Counted from the stretch's first letter, positions 17,764 through 26,635 are shown. The stretch: DNA of 64,000 nt from Allobosea sp. BK604 (GCF_004341515.1 NZ_SLZF01000004.1:186001-250000), one strand, 5' to 3'. Numbers and translations: made by a program. The notes: generated by a model from the sequence alone, not told the origin.

Positions 17764-18107
17764 GCCTCGCTCCGCGGGGAATGCTCCTGCGCCGCTTCGA
17801 GCGTCTCGCGACCGGTCAGGTCGAACAGGCGTTGCAGGAGCGCGACGGCGAGCGCCGTGGCCGAGAAGGCGACGACGATGCCGGTGATCACCAGCGCCTG
17901 CGGCACCGGATCGCCGCCGAAACCGGCTCCCGCCCCGCGCCGCGCGACGGCACCGAAGACGAGGAAGATGCCGGCGCCGAGGATGTTGAAGCCGACGATC
18001 CGGCGCAGCAGGCCGGAATGGGTGATCACGACGAAAAGGCCGATGCCGGCGAGCGCCGCGCCGCACAGGCCGAACAATGTCGCCGGGCCGAGCGCTGCGA
18101 CGCTCAT
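17760..18107 (-). CDS. mnhC: Mrp-type antiporter subunit C (NuoK-like)
   Basis: 115 residues with three membrane helices, homologous to NuoK and MrpC. Helix two contains the GFNILGAGIFLVF pattern and helix three the PVPQALVITGIVVAFS sequence, which is diagnostic for MrpC. The C-terminus is a short charged tail. ATG 18107 overlaps the upstream stop by ATGA. Confidence 0.9.
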   Translation of the reverse strand: MSVAALGPATLFGLCGAALAGIGLFVVITHSGLLRRIVGFNILGAGIFLVFGAVARRGAGAGFGGDPVPQALVITGIVVAFSATALAVALLQRLFDLTGRETLEAAQEHSPRSEA

Positions 18108-19036
18108 CGGCCCGACGCCATCTGCGCCGGGCCTGCGACCAGCAGGCCGAGGGTCGCGGCGATCGACAGGGTCAGGGCCGCCTCGATGCCGACGATCAGC
18201 GGCTTGGCGATGCTCTCGGGGTAGGAGAGGAAGCCGCCAGCCATCGCGAAGCCGAGAAAGCCGATCGCCACGAACAGCGCCGGCCCGGCGATCAGCGTGA
18301 GCCGCAGCGCCTTGCCTCGCGTCTCGGGCTCGGGGCTGAGGCCGGCCAGCATGACGAGCAGCCACATCGCCGCGAGCACCGTGCCGGCCTGGAAGGTTCC
18401 GCCCGGCGCGTCGGCGCCGACCCAGCACATATAGACCGCGATCAGCACGCCGAAGGGCGGCAGCATCTGTGCGAGATAGGCGAGCGGCTCGGGCACGAGG
18501 GCAGGGCGCAGCCTCGGGGCGCCGCCCCAAAGACCGTCGGGAGCAAGCGACCAAACGCCGATGAGCGCGAGGATGAGGACGACCTTCTCGAGCAAGGTGT
18601 CGAGTGCCCGATAGGCGAGGAGGACCGCGGTCACCGGGTTGCCGAGGCCTGTTGCCGGCAGCGCCGCCGCGGCGGCCGGGGCGAGCGTCGGCGCCGGCGA
18701 GGGGAAGGCGAGGACGACCAGCATGAGACCGACCGTGACCATGACGCAGGCCACGGCCGTCACCGCCTTGCCCACGACGCCCTTCGACGGGCCGCCGGGC
18801 TTGCGCTTGCGCAGATGCGCCTCGGCTCGCAGGAGCAGCATGCCGGTGACGCCGCCGCCGATCGCCGCCTCGGTCAGCGCGACGTCGAGCGCGGCGATCC
18901 GGGTCCAGCCCAGGCCGAGCAGCAGGCCGAAGGCGATGAATGCGACGATGGCGTCGCGGTCGCCGCGTGCGGAGGTGACGTAGAGCGCCAGGGCGAGCAG
19001 CCAGGCGACGAGCGCAAGATCGAGCAGCAGGCTCAT
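18104..19036 (-). CDS. mnhB: Mrp-type antiporter fused subunit: DUF4040 (MbhD-like) + MnhB
   Basis: 310 residues that join two Mrp modules. Residues about 1-80 form an MbhD-like DUF4040 domain (three helices, with ALDVALTEAAIGGG as its signature), normally the C-terminal piece of MrpA or a separate mbhD. Residues about 165-300 form MnhB (LPPFGVLIAVYMCWVGADAPGGTFQAG is the typical MnhB signature region). The linker (about 85-160) has two more hydrophobic segments and an Ala/Pro-rich stretch, perhaps the MbhE-like part. The gene therefore supplies the MrpA tail in trans. ATG 19036 overlaps the mnhG stop by ATGA. Confidence 0.85.
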   Translation of the reverse strand: MSLLLDLALVAWLLALALYVTSARGDRDAIVAFIAFGLLLGLGWTRIAALDVALTEAAIGGGVTGMLLLRAEAHLRKRKPGGPSKGVVGKAVTAVACVMVTVGLMLVVLAFPSPAPTLAPAAAAALPATGLGNPVTAVLLAYRALDTLLEKVVLILALIGVWSLAPDGLWGGAPRLRPALVPEPLAYLAQMLPPFGVLIAVYMCWVGADAPGGTFQAGTVLAAMWLLVMLAGLSPEPETRGKALRLTLIAGPALFVAIGFLGFAMAGGFLSYPESIAKPLIVGIEAALTLSIAATLGLLVAGPAQMASGR

Positions 19037-19323
19037 GGGCCGGGCTTGCGGCGGTAGACGGCGCCGGCGATGAGCTGGCTCGCCGTCGCGGCCGAGAGCT
19101 GCGCCAGCAACCAGACGCAGACCAGTTTGAGCGCGCCGGTCACGCTCTCGCATTGCGGCAGAAGGCCGACGACGACGAGGCCGAGCCCGAGATTATCGGC
19201 CTTGCTGAGCGCGTGCAGCCGGCTCAGCGTGTCGGGAAAGCGCAACAGGCCGAGCGTACCGGCCAGGAACAGCACCGCCCCGGCACCGACGAAGACGAGC
19301 GTGAAGGCCTCGGTCGCCGCCAT
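19033..19323 (-). CDS. mnhG: Mrp-type antiporter subunit G
   Basis: 96 residues with three membrane helices. FPDTLSRLHALSKADNLG is the hallmark of MnhG/PhaG. It begins at ATG 19323, which shares its A with the TGA stop of mnhF (TGATG); a GTG one codon earlier is an alternative. The product is a small accessory subunit needed for assembly of the antiporter complex. Confidence 0.9.
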   Translation of the reverse strand: MAATEAFTLVFVGAGAVLFLAGTLGLLRFPDTLSRLHALSKADNLGLGLVVVGLLPQCESVTGALKLVCVWLLAQLSAATASQLIAGAVYRRKPGP

Positions 19324-19625
19324 CACGCCCCATCCTCCGGCCGCTCGCTGCCGTCGACATTCGGGCTGGCCTGGCCGAGCGCGAAGGCCGAGCAGGAGAA
19401 GGCAGCGAACAGCACCAGCAGGAGGGCGACATCGCTCATCGCGCCTGTCCCGGAGGCGGCTCCGAGCAGCAGGATGGCGGCGGCCCCACCGGTGCCCAGC
19501 AGCTGGACGGCCATCATACGCTCGACCGCGAATTCGGCTCGCAGCACCCGAAACAGGCCAAGCGCGGTGACGGCCAGGATGAAGAGCGCAACGCCGGTCA
19601 GGATCTCAGCCACGGCGGCCACCAT
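19323..19625 (-). CDS. mnhF: Mrp-type antiporter subunit F
   Basis: 100 residues with three membrane helices. The motif LFRVLRAEFAVERMMAVQLLGT after the first helix is a version of the conserved MnhF loop (R-x3-P-x3-DR-xxAxD), with several positions changed. It overlaps the end of mnhE by 20 bases. The C-terminal tail is short and acidic. MnhF is required for complex activity in known Mrp systems. Confidence 0.85.
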   Translation of the reverse strand: MVAAVAEILTGVALFILAVTALGLFRVLRAEFAVERMMAVQLLGTGGAAAILLLGAASGTGAMSDVALLLVLFAAFSCSAFALGQASPNVDGSERPEDGA

Positions 19626-20109
19626 CGCGTAGCATCCCGCAGAAGGCAGCCTCGTCCGCGGCGGTCTGCTCGCGGATAGGCTCGCTCCGGTCGAGACAGT
19701 GAATCTGGAGCATGTCGTCGGGATCGACCGCGACCGGCAGCTTGCCCGGCTGGAGGCTCATCACTGCGCACATGGCGCGGCGGGCGGTCCCGGCCGGCAG
19801 GGCTGTCCGGCAGGCGACGAGCCCCGGCTGCAATGCGGGCCGGGGCGCGAAGGCGCGGCGTGCCACATCCGCTCCGGCGACGACCGACTGGGGCAGGAAA
19901 CGCAGCACGAAGCGCAGCAGGCCGAGCGGGGCGATCTCGCCATGCGCCGGCCAGAGCAATTCGCTCGCCCAGCTCGCGGCGGCAGCGGCGGCAAGACCGA
20001 CGGCGAGGTCGACCGGCTTCGCGCCGATCAGGACGATCCAGAGAAGCAGGAAGCCGAGGCCCCTGGCGAGCACCGATGAGAGCGGGCGTGAGCCGATCGC
20101 TGGCGTCAT
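19606..20109 (-). CDS. mnhE: Mrp-type antiporter subunit E
   Basis: 167 residues and the first gene of the antiporter operon. Two N-terminal hydrophobic helices (about 14-45) are followed by a cytoplasmic domain with the conserved order of MnhE: SVVAGADVARRAF, then Pro/Gly-rich turns, and a late VDPDDMLQIHCLD segment that matches the family's VHxLD motif. ATG 20109 is chosen over an in-frame ATG at 20172 because GGAAG lies just upstream and the family usually begins close to the first helix. The gene is divergent from the metallophosphoesterase, with a shared 299-bp upstream region in which I see no clear promoter. Confidence 0.82.
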   Translation of the reverse strand: MTPAIGSRPLSSVLARGLGFLLLWIVLIGAKPVDLAVGLAAAAAASWASELLWPAHGEIAPLGLLRFVLRFLPQSVVAGADVARRAFAPRPALQPGLVACRTALPAGTARRAMCAVMSLQPGKLPVAVDPDDMLQIHCLDRSEPIREQTAADEAAFCGMLRDGGRRG

Positions 20110-20408
20110 GGGCTTCCACGGTTGGTCGAGATCGCCGGCAATCGTCGTAATCGCCTGATAATAAAGTAGCATTCGGTCCTTGGACGGTCATCGACCGCCT
20201 GTCCCACTTCTGTGCCGGGCGTCCCAAATCCGGGCCACCCCCTCCTGCGCCGGCGTTGAGTGCGTGCATGCGCCCGGCATCGGCGATAGCCTCGGGGCGG
20301 CCGGATGGTTCAGCCCCCTGGGCGCCGCGGCGGGGGGCGAGACGTGACGATTCCAGGCCGATTTCCGCCGCCGAATGCGCAATCCTCCGGTCGCGGCGGT
20401 CTCCTGCC

Positions 20409-22154
20409 ATGATCATCGATCCGCGCGCCGGCGACGCCGAGGACGATCTCAGCAGCACCAAGAAGCGCTCGCTCCTCGCCATTGCCGGCAGCCTGCTGGG
20501 CGAGATCAACCTGCCCAAGCTCGCGCTGGCCTGGATCATCCTCGCCGGCCTGCCCGGCTTGCTGCTCGGTCTCGCGCCCCTGGTCGTCTCCGCCTGGTTC
20601 CTGTCGGTCTCGGACAGGGTCACGGCACTTGCGAGCATCGGCTCGTTGCTGCTGCTGGCCCTCGTCGCGGTCTTGGGTTGGTATGGTGTCCGCCCGCTGT
20701 TTCGCGCCGCCGAGCGCAGCTTCTGGTCGCTGAATTCGCTCGTGGTCCAGCCGGGCTATGCACTGTGCCGGGAAGGCCTGCGCCATCTGGCCGAGCGCTT
20801 TCTGTCCGCCGAAGCCAGCGAGGACAGGCGCGCCGGGTTGCGGGCTGCGACGGCTTTCGGCGCAGGTCTCGGCGCCTTCGCCTTGGCTGCGGGGCTGGCC
20901 GCGCTCGTCTGGCCGGCGACGCGCTGGTCGGGTGAGTTCGCCGATCTCGCCCAGCCCCTGCGGCTCGTCGTGCCGGCATTCGCCAACACGGTCGTGCTGA
21001 TGGCGGGCTATTTCGCGCTCGCCTCGCTCGCCTGGGGTGTGGCCGATGCGAGCATGGACCAGCCGCGCGATCTTGCCGGTTTCGACGAGGTGCCGCCCTC
21101 AGCCGCGAGATGGCGCGTCGCTCATCTCTCCGACATCCATGTCGTCGGCGAGCGCCACGGTTTCAGGATCGAGAGCGGCCGCGCCGGCCCGCGCGGCAAC
21201 GAGCGATTGGCAGAGGTGCTCGACAGGCTGGCCGAGATCCATGCCAGCGAGCCACTCGACCTGGTGTTGATCACCGGCGACATGACCGATGCCGGCCGCT
21301 CGGCCGAGTGGGGCGAGTTCCTCGACGCGATGGCCGGTCATCCCGAGCTGGCGCGGCGCAGCCTGATCCTGCCTGGAAACCACGACGTGAATATCGTCGA
21401 CCGCGCCAATCCGGCCCGGCTCGAATTGCCGACGAGCCCCGGCAAGCGGTTGCGGCAGATGCGGACGCTGTCGGCCATGGCCGCGATCCAGGGCGAACGG
21501 GTCCATCTGCTCGATCGCAAGCGGACGCAACTCGGCGGCACGCTCTCGGAGACGTTGGAGCCGCATCGCCCGGCGATCGCGCGCTTCGCGGATGCGGGGA
21601 CATTGCGTCTCTCGGCCGGGCTTGCCCAGGTCTGGGCCGACATCTTTCCGATGGTGCTCCCGCCGAAGCAGGAGGACGGTCTCGGCGTCGTCTTGCTCAA
21701 CTCCAATGCCGAGACGCATTTCTCCTTCACCAATGCGCTCGGGCTGGTGGCGGAAGAGGATATGCAGGCCATGCTCGCGATCCTCAGGCGCTTCCCCAGG
21801 GCGCGCTGGATCATCGGCCTGCATCATCACCCGGTCGAATATCCGCGGCGCGCCAAGGCCTTCTCGGAGCGGATCGGCACCGCGCTGATCAATGGCAGCC
21901 GCTTCGTGCGCCAGCTCAAGCCCTTCGGCCATCGCCTCGTCGCCATGCACGGACACCGCCATATCGACTGGATCGGCCGCTGCGGCCCGCTGAGGATCGT
22001 CTCTGCGCCGTCTCCGGTCATGGAGGCGACCGACGACCAGCCGACGAGCTTCTACATCCACACGCTGGCGGCGGCGCCGGATGGAGGCCTGGCGCTGCTC
22101 GCGCCGCAGCGGATCGACATCGCGCCGCGGCCGGCCACAACCCTCACGTCGTGA
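20409..22154 (+). CDS. Membrane-anchored calcineurin-like metallophosphoesterase
   Basis: 581 residues. About four hydrophobic helices in residues 30-220 precede a cytoplasmic or periplasmic phosphoesterase domain. All metal-binding motifs are present in order: DIH, GDMTD, GNHD, HHHP and GHRHID, with two metals expected. Such proteins cleave phosphomonoesters or diesters, including UDP-diacylglucosamine (LpxH) and cyclic nucleotides; the substrate here is not inferable. ATG 20409 is used; an in-frame upstream start lacks support. The last 11 bases overlap the end of the convergent AI-2E-family gene. Confidence 0.82.
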   Translation: MIIDPRAGDAEDDLSSTKKRSLLAIAGSLLGEINLPKLALAWIILAGLPGLLLGLAPLVVSAWFLSVSDRVTALASIGSLLLLALVAVLGWYGVRPLFRAAERSFWSLNSLVVQPGYALCREGLRHLAERFLSAEASEDRRAGLRAATAFGAGLGAFALAAGLAALVWPATRWSGEFADLAQPLRLVVPAFANTVVLMAGYFALASLAWGVADASMDQPRDLAGFDEVPPSAARWRVAHLSDIHVVGERHGFRIESGRAGPRGNERLAEVLDRLAEIHASEPLDLVLITGDMTDAGRSAEWGEFLDAMAGHPELARRSLILPGNHDVNIVDRANPARLELPTSPGKRLRQMRTLSAMAAIQGERVHLLDRKRTQLGGTLSETLEPHRPAIARFADAGTLRLSAGLAQVWADIFPMVLPPKQEDGLGVVLLNSNAETHFSFTNALGLVAEEDMQAMLAILRRFPRARWIIGLHHHPVEYPRRAKAFSERIGTALINGSRFVRQLKPFGHRLVAMHGHRHIDWIGRCGPLRIVSAPSPVMEATDDQPTSFYIHTLAAAPDGGLALLAPQRIDIAPRPATTLTS

Positions 22155-23187
22155 GCGGCGGCGCCTCCTTCTCGGGCGAGCCGAAAAGCTCGGCCAGCCA
22201 CAGGCTCGACGGATGCTGGGCGCAGAAGGTCAGGAGGGCGATCGTGATGGGAACGCCGATGAAGGCGCCGAAGACGCCCCAGAGAAAGCTCCAGAAGAAC
22301 ACCGAGAACAGCACCATGGCTGGAGAGATCGAGAGCGCGCTGCCGGCGACGCGCGGCTCGATATAGCTGCCGACGACGAACTGGATCAGGTTGAGGCAGG
22401 CGAAGACGGCGATGACGGCCTGCCACGAGCCGAACTGGGTCATCGCGAACACCGTCGGGAACACCGTCGCGACCAGGGGGCCGAGGAAGGGGATATAGTT
22501 CAGCGAGAAGGCGATGAAGCCCCATTCCGCCGCGAGCGGGAGCCCGACCAGCGTCGCGAAGCCCCAGACCAGCAAGCCGGTGATGACGCTCATCAGCGTC
22601 CTGACCAGCATGTAGCGGCGGATCTTGGCGGAGGTGGCGACGCAGCCGCGGAACAGAACGTCTCCGGTCTCGCGATTGCGCATGGCGCGAAGCTTGCGCC
22701 CGAAATCGTCGACCTCGAGCAGCCCGAGGATGACGTAGACCAGCACCACCAGCCAGAAGCTCATCGTGCTGTTGAGCCGGCCGGTGAGGGTCTGCGCCAT
22801 GCGCAGGACCCAGCTCATGTTGAAATTCTCGGACCAGACGCCGGCGACGGCGATGCCATGCCCCTCCAGCCAGGCAGTGATCTGGTCGTAGAAATTCTGG
22901 AAGCGCGCCGCGTCGCTGACGATCCAGCGGCCGACCCGCCCGAACGCCCAGGCGATCAGCGAGCCGAAAGCGGCGAAGGCCACGACCATGATCACAACGC
23001 TGATCGCGAGCGCCAGCAGCTTGGGCAGCACGCTCTGCAGCCCCTTCTGCAACGGCCAGACCAGCGCGATGATGAACAGCGCGAAGGCGACGGGCGCGAA
23101 GACCGAGCTCGCCACCGAGAGGGCGGCGACCGCCAGGATGGTCGCGACGAGGATTTGCGCGCCGTGCAGGATCTTGCCGCTTGTCAT
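22144..23187 (-). CDS. AI-2E transporter (UPF0118/PerM) family membrane protein
   Basis: 347 residues with about eight membrane helices and the diagnostic late motif NYIPFLGPLVATVFP. The family was named for a presumed autoinducer-2 exporter, but some members have been reported as sodium(lithium)/proton antiporters, so the annotated name should not be read as quorum-sensing function. No AI-2 synthesis gene (luxS) is in the window. ATG 23187 lies inside the second copy of a 16-bp direct repeat, and a six-codon upstream reading frame ends on it. It is the last gene of a minus-strand run after the patatin gene. Confidence 0.85.
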   Translation of the reverse strand: MTSGKILHGAQILVATILAVAALSVASSVFAPVAFALFIIALVWPLQKGLQSVLPKLLALAISVVIMVVAFAAFGSLIAWAFGRVGRWIVSDAARFQNFYDQITAWLEGHGIAVAGVWSENFNMSWVLRMAQTLTGRLNSTMSFWLVVLVYVILGLLEVDDFGRKLRAMRNRETGDVLFRGCVATSAKIRRYMLVRTLMSVITGLLVWGFATLVGLPLAAEWGFIAFSLNYIPFLGPLVATVFPTVFAMTQFGSWQAVIAVFACLNLIQFVVGSYIEPRVAGSALSISPAMVLFSVFFWSFLWGVFGAFIGVPITIALLTFCAQHPSSLWLAELFGSPEKEAPPLTT

Positions 23188-23209
23188 CTGAACCCGCTTG
23201 TCATCTGAA
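23177..23209 (-). repeat. Tandem 16-bp duplication of a start region, creating a six-codon upstream frame
   Basis: TTCAGATGACAAGCGG occurs twice on the minus strand (23194-23209 and 23177-23192, one base apart). The first copy has an ATG at 23204 preceded by AAGG; it reads six codons (MTSGFR) and its TGA overlaps the real ATG at 23187. The real start has only a weak ribosome site, so re-initiation is plausible. Confidence 0.6.
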
Positions 23210-23272
23210 GCCTTGGGCAGGCCGCCTGAACGAGGTCGTGCCGGATGGGCCGCGGCCCATCATCGAGGAGGA

Positions 23273-24343
23273 TCATACGCCCTCGGTCAGCTCGTCCAGG
23301 TCAAGCGTGGAGCGCTTGCCGAGATCGTCCTTGTGCTCGCGGTAGAAGGCCTCGGCCGAATGTCTGCCTTCGCCATGGAGCATGGTCAGGAACTCCCATT
23401 CGGCATTGAGCTTCGATGAATAGCCGAGATCGGCCATCGCCTCGCTGGTGACGCGGTGGATGCGCATCTGCGCCCAGCGCGCGCCTTCGCCGCTTTCGGG
23501 ATTGGCCTTCTGCCGGAGCATGGCCATCATCCGCAGCTCCTTGAGCAGCACGGCGTTGAACGAGACCTCGTTGAGGCGGTTGAGGATGTCGCGCGCGGTG
23601 CGCGGGATGCCGGGGCGCTCGACCGGGTTGATCTGCACCAGGATGGTATCGAGCGCGTGGCTGTCGCGGATCAGCGGCGTCATGGTCGGGTTGCCGGAAT
23701 AGCCGCCGTCCCAATAGCCGTCGCCATCGATCTCGACGGCCTGGAACAGGGTCGGCAGGCAGGCCGAGGCCAGCAGCACGTCCGGCGTGATCTCGGCATT
23801 GCGGAACACCCGGCCCCGGCCGGTCCGCACATTGGTTGCGGTGACGAAGAGCTGGATCGGCCCGCCGGCGAGCGCGTCGAAGTCGATGACCTCGGCAAGG
23901 ATATCGGTCAGCGGATTGCTGCCGCCCGGATTGAGGCTGTAGGGCGAGACCAGCCGGGACATCATGTCCATGGTGACGAAGAGCGGTGAATTGTCGAGCG
24001 TCCAGCGGCCGAGCAGGATATCGAGCGGGCTGCGCTGGAACGGGCTGAACCGGGCTGCATCAGAGACCTTGCGCCAGAACAGCTCGAGCGCCTCGCGCGC
24101 GCCGGGCCGTCCGCCCCTGGCGTAGCCCGAGGCGAGCACGGCGGCGTTCATGGCGCCGGCCGAGGTGCCGGAGATCGCGTTGATCTCCAGCCAGTCCTCT
24201 TCGAGGATGCGGTCGAGCACGCCCCAGGTGAAGGCGCCATGCGCGCCGCCGCCCTGCAGGGCGAGATCGATGATCAGGAGCTCGCGCTTGCTGGCGCCGT
24301 CGCGGCCGCGCACCACGCTGGCGAGGGAAGGGGCGCTGGTCAT
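23273..24343 (-). CDS. Patatin-like phospholipase
   Basis: 356 residues. Patatin-fold acyl hydrolase with the Gly-rich oxyanion loop LQGGGAHGAF near residue 30, the nucleophile in GTSAG (Ser about 61), and the catalytic Asp in DGGYSGNP (about residue 213), giving the Ser-Asp dyad. No signal peptide, so the enzyme is probably cytoplasmic or membrane-associated. Activity on phospholipid or neutral-lipid acyl chains is expected. It follows the beta-helical membrane-protein gene by 37 bases and precedes the AI-2E-family gene by 85 bases. Confidence 0.9.
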   Translation of the reverse strand: MTSAPSLASVVRGRDGASKRELLIIDLALQGGGAHGAFTWGVLDRILEEDWLEINAISGTSAGAMNAAVLASGYARGGRPGAREALELFWRKVSDAARFSPFQRSPLDILLGRWTLDNSPLFVTMDMMSRLVSPYSLNPGGSNPLTDILAEVIDFDALAGGPIQLFVTATNVRTGRGRVFRNAEITPDVLLASACLPTLFQAVEIDGDGYWDGGYSGNPTMTPLIRDSHALDTILVQINPVERPGIPRTARDILNRLNEVSFNAVLLKELRMMAMLRQKANPESGEGARWAQMRIHRVTSEAMADLGYSSKLNAEWEFLTMLHGEGRHSAEAFYREHKDDLGKRSTLDLDELTEGV

Positions 24344-24380
24344 GTCGTTCTCATCCTGATTGCGAGGCGGGCCGGCCGGG

Positions 24381-26114
24381 TCACGGCGACTTCACCAGTC
24401 CTGAAAAGCCGGCGACCGCCAGCAGGCTCAGCGCCCAGCCAATGACCGACTGGAAGTAGAAATAATTGATGGCGACACGACCGCCCGGCTTCGACGGGTT
24501 CGGCCGCCAGAAGGTCCTTTGCCCCATGTCCAGCACCGGCAGCAGCGTATCGAGCGAGTACATCCACGGGCTGAAGGCGGGATAGCTCGACGCTTCCCAG
24601 CGCTGGCGGAAGCAGTCGAGCTGGGTCTGCTCCGGCGCGGCCAGCCCGCTCGTCTGCGGCGTGGCGAAAAGTGAGCGCTGCTCGGAGGTCTCGATGCCGC
24701 AGAGGGTCCATTCGGGCGCGCGCAGGACCACGGCGCTGTTCGGCATCACCGCGCCCCGGTGCTCGGCATAGGCGAAGATGGCGACGCCCAGGAGCCAGAA
24801 GAAGATCAGCCAGACGAAAGCCAGAAGCGGCTGGCGGCCATAGGCGAGGGTGATGCCGAGCACGCCGTCGACGGCCGCGAGCAGCCAGCGCAGCAGGGGG
24901 TTGCCGGCGCGCTTGCGCCTCGCCCTGCGCTGCAGCCGCTCCTTGACGACGAGCACGGCGCGGGCATCCTCGCCATGGCCCATCTCGCGGAACACGGCGG
25001 CGAGCTGCTCATAGGGCTGGGGCCAGAAATCCTCGCCGCAGCGCTCGGGCGTCTGGCGGGCCAGCCAATCCAGCCGGCTCTCGGCATCGACGGGGCCGTC
25101 GATGAAGGCACCATAGCGGCAGCGGTTCAGCAGCAGGTCGCCAAGCTTCGGCCAGGACGCGGCCTCGTCATGAATCGTGCCGATCGAAGCGCCGGTCAGC
25201 GCCAGCATGCCGTTCACCTGTGCCGCGCGCCGCAGGAAGAAGGCCCCGCGGATCGTGCTGCGGCTCAGGTCGAGCGCAGTGCTCCCGGCATGATCCAGAA
25301 CCGCGCCCGAGCAATCCATGTCGCCGGCGATCTGCGCAGCAGTCAGGCGGATTTCGCCCTCGACGCGGGTGGTCCGGAGCACCACGCTGCCGCGGGCCTC
25401 GGCCTCGCTCGCCTCGATCGCGATGCCTTCCGTCGGTGTGATGACGGCGCCGGCGCAATCGAGATCGGCCGCCAGTTGCGCGCCTGCCAGATTGATGCCG
25501 CCCTTCAGCTGCGCGCCGTGGACCAGCACGTTGCGGACTTCGAGGCTGCTGGCGAGCAGGGCATAGCCGCGCGGCACGCGGATCGTCGCCCCGCCGCATT
25601 CGAGATTGCCGCCGAGGCGCGACTGCACGAGGTTGACCTCGCCATTGATCTCGGCCCCGCGCAGATAGACGCCGCCGCGCGCCTCCAGCCGCTCGGCCTG
25701 GAGGCCGGGCAGCTGCGAGCCGTCGAGGAACAGGCGGTTGATGATCGCCGCCTTGAGAATGGGCGCGGCCTCGAAATGGCAGTCGTTCAGGCCGATATCG
25801 CGGAAGACGCGGCAGGCCTCGAGGTCGAGCACGTCCGTGATCCAGGCGCCGGTGATCCGGATGCCCTTCTCATGCGGCCGGCAGCCGTCCTCGCCGCCGA
25901 GCAGCAGGAAGCGCAGGAACCGCGCCCGGACGATCCGCGCCGGATCGGCGCTCTCCGGGCGCGAGCCGTCTCCGAGCCGGTCGAAGCTGCCGCTCAGCAG
26001 CTTGGCGACGACGTCCTCTTCCGCTGGCAACAGCGGCCGGAAGTCGTCGAGGCGCGCCGTCGCGGTGGCCCATTGGGCCCGTTCAGCCTCCGCGGCGACG
26101 CTCCAGTCCGTCAT
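24381..26114 (-). CDS. Beta-helical repeat membrane protein
   Basis: 577 residues. About residues 75-325 consist of short repeats (roughly 20 residues, with 'GA-x-I-x-G-x-L-x-L' and 'LDCAGA' patterns) predicted to coil into a right-handed beta-helix, much like pentapeptide-repeat or bactofilin-type proteins. Two hydrophobic helices follow (about 420-445 and 553-572), with the pair of conserved segments SPWMYSLDTLLPVLDMGQRTFWRP between them. Relatives are often labelled 'membrane-associated oxidoreductase', but I see no cofactor motif. GTG 26117 or ATG 26114 starts it, overlapping the DUF1269 stop. Function unknown; likely a scaffold or channel-like envelope protein. Confidence 0.65.
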   Translation of the reverse strand: MTDWSVAAEAERAQWATATARLDDFRPLLPAEEDVVAKLLSGSFDRLGDGSRPESADPARIVRARFLRFLLLGGEDGCRPHEKGIRITGAWITDVLDLEACRVFRDIGLNDCHFEAAPILKAAIINRLFLDGSQLPGLQAERLEARGGVYLRGAEINGEVNLVQSRLGGNLECGGATIRVPRGYALLASSLEVRNVLVHGAQLKGGINLAGAQLAADLDCAGAVITPTEGIAIEASEAEARGSVVLRTTRVEGEIRLTAAQIAGDMDCSGAVLDHAGSTALDLSRSTIRGAFFLRRAAQVNGMLALTGASIGTIHDEAASWPKLGDLLLNRCRYGAFIDGPVDAESRLDWLARQTPERCGEDFWPQPYEQLAAVFREMGHGEDARAVLVVKERLQRRARRKRAGNPLLRWLLAAVDGVLGITLAYGRQPLLAFVWLIFFWLLGVAIFAYAEHRGAVMPNSAVVLRAPEWTLCGIETSEQRSLFATPQTSGLAAPEQTQLDCFRQRWEASSYPAFSPWMYSLDTLLPVLDMGQRTFWRPNPSKPGGRVAINYFYFQSVIGWALSLLAVAGFSGLVKSP

Positions 26115-26635
26115 CACGAAGCCGCGGGAGCCGCCGCTGCTTCGGTGCTCGCATGCGCCGCCAATGCCTCGCGCAGCGCTGCTTCCTTGGTCTCGTCGAA
26201 CGAGGTGCTGATCAGCGTACCGCCGGCGCCCTTGAGATCGGCGAGGACCTTGTCGGTGGTCATCTTGCGGATGAGCAGGAAGAGCCCGGCGGTGTTGGGC
26301 TGGAGCGCGCTCGCCGCCTCCTTCATGAACTTGTCGTTGATCCCGACATCGGTGAGCTTGCCGCCGAGCGCGCCCGAGGCCGCGCCGAGGGCGGTGCCGA
26401 CAAGCGGCGCCAGGAAGATGAAGCCGATCAGCGTGCCCCAGAGCGCGCCCGAGGCGGCGCCGGCCGCGGTCAGGTTCATCATCTGGTTGAGCTTGACGTG
26501 CCCCTTCTCGTCCTTGACCACGACGACCGCATCGCCGAGCTCGATCAGGTACTCGCGCTGCAGCGAGAGAACCTTCTGGCGGACCTCCTCGGCTTTCTGC
26601 TCGGTCGGAAAGGCGATGAAAACCAGATCACTCAT
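26114..26635 (-). CDS. DUF1269 domain membrane protein
   Basis: 173 residues. The start MSDLVFIAFPTEQKAEEVRQK and the central Gly/Ala-rich double hydrophobic hairpin (GAASGALWGTLIGFIFLAPLVGTALGAASGALGG, about residues 60-95, given here only as a composition) are typical of DUF1269. The glycine-zipper-like hairpin suggests membrane insertion. ATG 26635 is supported by GGAGG seven to eight bases upstream. The frame also continues upstream without a stop into an aminopeptidase-like segment, so a fused product of about 399 residues is possible. The C-terminal tail is Ala/Thr-rich. Confidence 0.8.
   Translation of the reverse strand: MSDLVFIAFPTEQKAEEVRQKVLSLQREYLIELGDAVVVVKDEKGHVKLNQMMNLTAAGAASGALWGTLIGFIFLAPLVGTALGAASGALGGKLTDVGINDKFMKEAASALQPNTAGLFLLIRKMTTDKVLADLKGAGGTLISTSFDETKEAALREALAAHASTEAAAAPAAS

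Noticed and set aside
22144..23187. Quorum-sensing role implied by the name 'AI-2E transporter'
   Set aside because: The family name is historical; no luxS or lsr genes are present, and family members have been linked to ion transport.
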